A DNA stretch of 64,000 nt. Origin: Verrucomicrobiota bacterium (GTDB lineage: Bacteria > Verrucomicrobiota > Verrucomicrobiia > Limisphaerales > Pedosphaeraceae). The notes below the pieces were generated by a model that made no database searches, was not told the DNA's origin, and worked only from the letters and a program-made list of their open reading frames with translations. The position numbers were made by a program, and so were the translations under genes. Of the stretch, positions 60,701 through 64,000 are shown in pieces; the stretch's first letter is position 1; every line of letters starts with the position of its first letter. The stretch spans positions 1 to 64,000 of the forward strand of contig JAJPHR010000031.1 of the NCBI GenBank assembly GCA_021325145.1, given 5' to 3'.

Positions 60701-61825
60701 GCCCGTGTAAGCATCCGAATCGCCGGAAGCTTCGAAGAAGGACTGGCCCTGCGCGACCATCTGTTTCAACTGCGAATCCAGGGTGGTTCCGGAATGGGTG
60801 GTCCATCTATGGGTCGGGCCGGCGGTCCAAAACCAGGAACAACTGATTTGCTTTGCCGAATTGTCGGTGACAATTCGATTGAACACATCGTAAGGCGAAC
60901 TGCCTTCGTAAACGATCAGCTTGGACAAGCTGGGCGCCATGGAAATGAGCAACTCGATGTCCAAAGACACTTCGAGCACAGCGTCGGACAGGCCGCTGTA
61001 GCCGGGAGTTCCCGAAACGCTGTCCACGAGAACATTCTGCAAGGGCACATTGGTATAGCCGATTTGGGCTTCGTAGTTGGTGATATCGCTCGTGTAGTAG
61101 CCGTCGAATTCCACCACCGCCGCGACCTGCCCGGCTCCAGTCAAACTCGTTCCCGGAACATAAGCATTGCGGAAGTCGATGCCCCGGTAATTCCCGCCCG
61201 GCCCGGAGCCGTTGTAGTTTAGAGGGGCACTCTTGACCGAATTGGCTCGACGCGCCAGCGGCTTGGGCAATCCATAGTCAGTCAAGCCCCACATGTCGGC
61301 CACCGGAACATTCGCCGGCACAGAAGGCTCCGTATCCGGCGCAAAAAAATCGCGCGTTTCAGTCGGATGTTGGTACTTGCGCAAGCTGATGCTGAATGCG
61401 TGCTCGACGTTTGACACGCCGCCCGTCACATCCAGAATCACACGATTGGAATGCCTGCCCGCCACGGTCAGGCCATTCGCCTCGGCGAACTGGATGACGG
61501 CTTGATAATCCTCTTCGGTCGGCCCAAAGCGCACCGTGAATTCCTGGGGTGTGAGAAATTTATGAAAGTTGGCGCTTTGGGGATCGTAAAGCTGGCTGAT
61601 TAACTCATCCAGCGCAGCTTCATTGCGCAATGGTAAACCGATGGCGAGGTAAAGATTGGTGGTCGCCGACAAACGGCCTTTTGGCGTCAGGCCGGTCACC
61701 ACTGCCGGCACATGGCCAGGCAAAATCACCCGACTGGGAGCCGCCTTTGCGTTCCACCCGGGTGCCAGAAGCAAAAGCAAAGCGACGAGCATTATGCCCG
61801 CCAATCTATTGGTGGATGCTGCCAT
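57770..61825 (-). CDS. Secreted sedolisin (S53) protease with Ig-like repeats and C-terminal tail
   Basis: From ATG 61825 the protein has 1351 residues: signal peptide (IMLVALLLLLAPGWNAKA), pro-kumamolisin propeptide (about 50-190, FLTPQEFTVRFGPTEEDYQ), S53 catalytic domain (about 215-590) with VLEVSLDIELL (Glu and Asp), FEASGDSDAYTG (oxyanion Asp) and EFVGGTSCAAPLWAG (Ser). At least four Ig-like domains follow (AYKWLLNGAAL; GYQWRKSGINL; HFQWSLDGSAI; AYQWFFNG), plus a HYR/DUF5011-type domain (DTTPPVITLNGSNPLTVELG). The last about 60 residues contain STTDLPPSASWLPVATNTLG and end RFYRLKLAP. It should digest proteins outside the cell at acid pH. It stands alone. Confidence 0.92.
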   Translation of the reverse strand: MAASTNRLAGIMLVALLLLLAPGWNAKAAPSRVILPGHVPAVVTGLTPKGRLSATTNLYLAIGLPLRNEAALDELISQLYDPQSANFHKFLTPQEFTVRFGPTEEDYQAVIQFAEANGLTVAGRHSNRVILDVTGGVSNVEHAFSISLRKYQHPTETRDFFAPDTEPSVPANVPVADMWGLTDYGLPKPLARRANSVKSAPLNYNGSGPGGNYRGIDFRNAYVPGTSLTGAGQVAAVVEFDGYYTSDITNYEAQIGYTNVPLQNVLVDSVSGTPGYSGLSDAVLEVSLDIELLISMAPSLSKLIVYEGSSPYDVFNRIVTDNSAKQISCSWFWTAGPTHRWTTHSGTTLDSQLKQMVAQGQSFFEASGDSDAYTGSQAFNSTSGPIPMDSIYVTSVGGTSLTMNGTGASWNSETVWNWGNDTGSGGGITPNYTIPSWQTNVSMATNGGSTTHRNVPDVAMTADAIYVLWNNGTSTEFVGGTSCAAPLWAGFCALVNQQSVATSGPTNFVGFLNPALYAIAASSNYNSCFHDIATGNNIGTNTPGLFNAVPGYDLATGLGTPNGTNLINALAPLRSPYFIAGPSSLVVTNGTSLALSATVGGQSPLAYKWLLNGAALSAGGNVSGTTSNVLSITAAATNNSGNYSLVATNSYGSVTSSVAILTVGFSPAFSAQPTNLTILSGSNAVFSAIVNGSAPFGYQWRKSGINLANGAGVSGATTSSLTLTAVTTNSAGNYSVVVTNIFGSATSAAAALAVVFPPAIGGSLANQTVECGGNANFAVAASGTPPLHFQWSLDGSAIAGATNTNFSLTNVHPPNHSVTLVITNLYGSLSSNVVLTVHDTTPPVITLNGSNPLTVELGSAFTDPGATASDTCAGAVAVVASGPVNTTTVGTNTILYTASDGNGNTNTVVRTVIVRDTTPPTIQWAFTNLVLTMDTNCSARLPDVTGTNFILAADLSSPLTISQNPTNSALLQLGTNVVVITVKDPSGNTAYSTNTVVVEDETPPMISSQPQSQTNLAGTTAMFSVNATACTPLAYQWFFNGAVALANQTNNMLTLASVNATNAGSYSVVVSASGGSSTSTVATLMVNLISVSFALNSSTNPSGYQDSVNFTASVTPGATGTVQFLTNSAVFDSEPLVSGQAVSSNLVSLPRGTNFITAIYSGDANNLPATNTFAQIVTNHPPVAAAVTYSRVADLCLDIAISDLATNWTDVDGDVISIVAVSASTNGVMLANDSGTLTYCNSNNVADQFVCTITDGWGGTNFQTVAISIAPPVNSTPNILAVTGNPDGSFKLSLAGAPGGTYVLESTTDLPPSASWLPVATNTLGADGIWQFTDTQATNFPQRFYRLKLAP

Positions 61826-62204
61826 TTGACACGCCACGCAGCATCCAAAGGACGCTTGCGAACAGCAAGGTTCCAGCCGTTTTCATGCCAAACCAATTCG
61901 TATAATCCCTCGCTGTATCGGCTCTTTCGGCGGGGACCGGGGCTCGAAAATGCTTAATCAGCACTATCTTACGGTACTTGCCCCAAGTTGCAACCTAGTT
62001 CCGAACCAGCAAGGGAAGGTAGGGACATCGCGGTGCGGGCGAGACAAGCGGCGGCGGAGACGGCGCAGCGCGCCGTCCCTACCAAAACATGGTAACGATG
62101 ATGAGCTGCACCCCCAAGGCGCTTCAAGTCATTGGGGGATAACAGGAAATCTGCACTCCGATTCTGTCGAGGAATTACCAAACTGGACTCTGCATTCCAA
62201 AGCG
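61826..62204. other. Gap between protease and GH gene: repeats only
   Basis: No coding sequence is supported in these 379 bases. A GTAGGG-type inverted repeat lies at 62018-62083. The remainder shows no promoter or RNA feature that could be named. Confidence 0.6.
62018..62083. repeat. Second GTAGGG-family inverted repeat
   Basis: The arms ggtagggac (62018-62026) and gtccctacc (62075-62083) are perfect complements; the inner sequence contains ggcgcagcgcgcc. Length (66 bases) and design match the element at 20746-20810 (65 bases), although the inner parts differ. The element is intergenic and is likely a member of a dispersed family. Confidence 0.7.
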
Positions 62205-64000
62205 TTATCCATTTTCTTTAGGGGGTTGCCTGGACACCTTCGGGTTGGCCCAACCGGCTTGGGCGCGGTTTCGTCGGAGACCGGCGGTGCTGGCAGTGCG
62301 GAGGAGGAGTTTATGGACGCCGGTGATTTTGAGTTCGACGGGTTTGGGAGCATTGGATTTCTTGAGTTCGCCGCTGCGCCAGAGTTCCTGGCCGTCGCCT
62401 AGGACGATGAATTCGACAGTGGCGGTGTCACCAGACGCTGCATCGAGACCAACGAGAGCGCTGAATTGGCTGTAAATGCCTTTAAGGTCGAACTCGATTT
62501 CGGAACCGGCGAAGGATGCGATGGCTTGATCGAAGCGGTTTCTGCCGACGGAGAAAGCGGCGGGCGACATCATTTCGTCGGCCTCAAATCCGCGCCAGCG
62601 GCCCGTGGCGCGCAGTGGTTCCATTTGGGTAAGCGACAACTCAGCCGGGATCAGGGAAGCGAGCGTGAACTTGACCTCGGCCTGTCGGGGGCTTTCGCGG
62701 CCATCTTCGGCAATGGTCTTTACTTGCGCGGTGTAATTTGAGTTTGCATCCAGGCCGCGGATCGGAAAGGCAGCCGAGGGCGTGTAGCCGAGCAGCCGGC
62801 CATCGAGATAGACCTGGTAACCGGCATTGAGGTAATATTGTTCCCGCCATTTAAGGTTGATGCCGTCGAGGCCAACCCGCTCCGCGGAAAGTCCGGCCGG
62901 CTCGCTGGGCGGGAAGTGGTAGAAATCGGCTGGGGCGAACTGAACTTCCCACGTGACGTCGGTGGTGCGCGGCGAAGCGATTTGTGCCGTGGCCCAGCCT
63001 TGATGATTAAAAATTTTGACCGGCAGGTTGACCGAGCCGATGTGAGCCGTGGCGCGCTCGATGACATAGTTAGTCCCACGGGGGAAGACAAACCGCAATT
63101 CGTATGGATCATTTTTGACCAGTCGGCTGGTTCCATGGAACGCATTGTGTGCTTCATCGCGGACCAGGGCGCTCAAGTCCACCCACCCTTGAGTAATATG
63201 GCGGCTGGTGGAAATAAGTTCGATCCGATCAGTGGCGGGGAGAAGCGTGAGAACGCGGCAGCTTGTGGGAGCGGCATCGACCACAATTCCTTCCTGCCAA
63301 GCGCCCAGATACTCGTGGTTCCAGAAATCAAAGACGTGGACTGGCTGGTTGTCCGGCAGCCCGAGTTCGCGCCAGTTGAGGCGCGTTTGCCGGGCCTTGT
63401 CGGCGCCGAAATTGAATACGCCGACAACGTCATAGCGGCGGCCGAGGTGATTGACTTTTAAATCCCAAATGCGTTTGTCACGTTCGCTGGGAAAAAGATC
63501 CAGCGGCCGGATATCCGTCGCGGGATAAACGCGCCGCATGAGTTCGACGCGGTCCTCGGACAAATCCATGAGCCGGTCGCTGGACATGAGGGCCTGACCG
63601 GTGAGGCCTTCGAGAGTGGCCCAGACGCGGGCCTGATCAAGCGTCAGTGGCGAGCGGACGACGAGCACATCCGGGTCGGAATACCAAACGATGTTATGGA
63701 GGTAGTAGAACTGCATGGTGGGCCGGAGAGCCACCTGAAAGCCGCCCCAACCGAGCACGATATCGCCACCGGTGCGGGAACCGTTCATGATACCCGCGCC
63801 TTCCAGCGGAATGCCCCAACAACCCAGGAGGTAACGGTCGGGCCCGATGGCGGAGCGAATGGACTGGAGCGTGTTGCGATAGAGACCGACGGCATCATCG
63901 GAAGGGTTTTTCTCGAATTGCTTTTTGGCACGGTATTCGTCCACTACGATAGGTTGACCATCGATTTTGAAATACTCGTAGCCCCAGCCTACGAAGGTGG
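62205..64000 (-). CDS. Clan-D alpha-galactosidase-like glycoside hydrolase with NPCBM domain (partial)
   Basis: The frame is open to the right window edge, so the N-terminus is missing; 597 residues are visible. Near the edge VGWGYEYFKIDGQPI carries the Y-x-K-x-D nucleophile motif of GH27/GH36-type TIM barrels. Next come YLLGCWGIPLEGAGIMNGSR and RTGGDI (catalytic acid region), then a beta-sandwich, an Fn3-like domain (YQVYLDGRLLGYTPSA) and a C-terminal NPCBM domain (SQFSALVGLDAASGDTATVE to AGWANPKV). An apparent GTG start at 63944 lies inside the barrel and is not the true start. The enzyme probably acts on alpha-galactosides or related sugars. Confidence 0.8.
   Translation of the reverse strand, partial: TFVGWGYEYFKIDGQPIVVDEYRAKKQFEKNPSDDAVGLYRNTLQSIRSAIGPDRYLLGCWGIPLEGAGIMNGSRTGGDIVLGWGGFQVALRPTMQFYYLHNIVWYSDPDVLVVRSPLTLDQARVWATLEGLTGQALMSSDRLMDLSEDRVELMRRVYPATDIRPLDLFPSERDKRIWDLKVNHLGRRYDVVGVFNFGADKARQTRLNWRELGLPDNQPVHVFDFWNHEYLGAWQEGIVVDAAPTSCRVLTLLPATDRIELISTSRHITQGWVDLSALVRDEAHNAFHGTSRLVKNDPYELRFVFPRGTNYVIERATAHIGSVNLPVKIFNHQGWATAQIASPRTTDVTWEVQFAPADFYHFPPSEPAGLSAERVGLDGINLKWREQYYLNAGYQVYLDGRLLGYTPSAAFPIRGLDANSNYTAQVKTIAEDGRESPRQAEVKFTLASLIPAELSLTQMEPLRATGRWRGFEADEMMSPAAFSVGRNRFDQAIASFAGSEIEFDLKGIYSQFSALVGLDAASGDTATVEFIVLGDGQELWRSGELKKSNAPKPVELKITGVHKLLLRTASTAGLRRNRAQAGWANPKVSRQPPKENG

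Noticed and set aside
61807..61887. Short minus-strand peptide MKTAGTLLFASVLWMLRGVS overlapping the protease start, looking like a signal peptide
   Set aside because: Only 26 codons, stops inside the protease gene in another frame, and the protease has its own complete signal peptide.

Overview
The window looks like a chromosomal segment of a verrucomicrobial heterotroph, most likely of the Pedosphaera/Limisphaera group (former subdivision 3). This is an inference from content and not from a marker-gene tree. It has prepilin-type proteins with the [20 protein letters not shown] leader, an autotransporter-associated beta-strand repeat protein, an array of secreted pectin-degrading enzymes without SusC/SusD, duplicated C-terminal modules ending in F-[FY]-R-x-x-x-P, and intergenic regions packed with small inverted repeats. 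No rRNA, tRNA, CRISPR array, prophage or intact insertion sequence was seen. The only universal gene is rpsT (ribosomal protein S20).

Layout. 0.0-3.3 kb: the N-terminus of a membrane protein, then a three-gene run of an ECF sigma factor fused to a large membrane domain, a GyrI-like effector-binding protein and a TPR protein. 3.3-9.5 kb (minus strand): a two-domain M16 metallopeptidase, two small secreted or membrane proteins and a secreted alpha/beta-hydrolase esterase. 9.5-12.7 kb: a tight sugar-modification operon (small winged-helix-like protein, Gfo/Idh/MocA oxidoreductase, two sugar isomerase/epimerases), convergent with an EamA exporter and an LtaS-like phosphoglycerol transferase. 16.0-20.7 kb: a MacAB-type ABC efflux system followed by a DUF1080 (3-keto-glycoside hydrolase-like) protein. 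20.7-24.3 kb: rpsT, a glycosyltransferase and a lone prepilin, separated by repeat-rich DNA that includes a decayed REP-associated (IS200-like) transposase. 24.3-27.3 kb: feoA-feoA-feoB for ferrous iron uptake, with a candidate Fur box.

27.3-49.2 kb is the most coherent functional block: a rhamnogalacturonan-I (pectin hairy region) depolymerisation locus. Eight genes read leftwards from 45.2 kb (giant beta-strand repeat protein, prepilin-like protein, two CE12 acetylesterases, GH106 rhamnosidase, PL4 rhamnogalacturonan lyase, GH2 galactosidase, PL22-like oligogalacturonate lyase). Several are translationally coupled. A second PL4 lyase with fibronectin-III repeats is read divergently. The logic is deacetylation, backbone cleavage by beta-elimination, and removal of rhamnose and galactose side groups. 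No TonB/SusCD importer is present; instead a pseudopilin and a very large surface-type protein head the cluster.

49.2-57.7 kb: a small membrane protein, a thioredoxin-like protein and a glycan-assembly operon on the minus strand (GT2, nucleotidyltransferase-like protein, Sfp-type phosphopantetheinyl transferase, WecG/TagA-type glycosyltransferase fused to tandem STAS domains through a repeat element, GT4). 57.8-64 kb: a 1.35-kaa secreted sedolisin protease with Ig-like repeats, and the C-terminal part of a clan-D (GH27/GH36-type) alpha-galactosidase-like enzyme running off the right edge.
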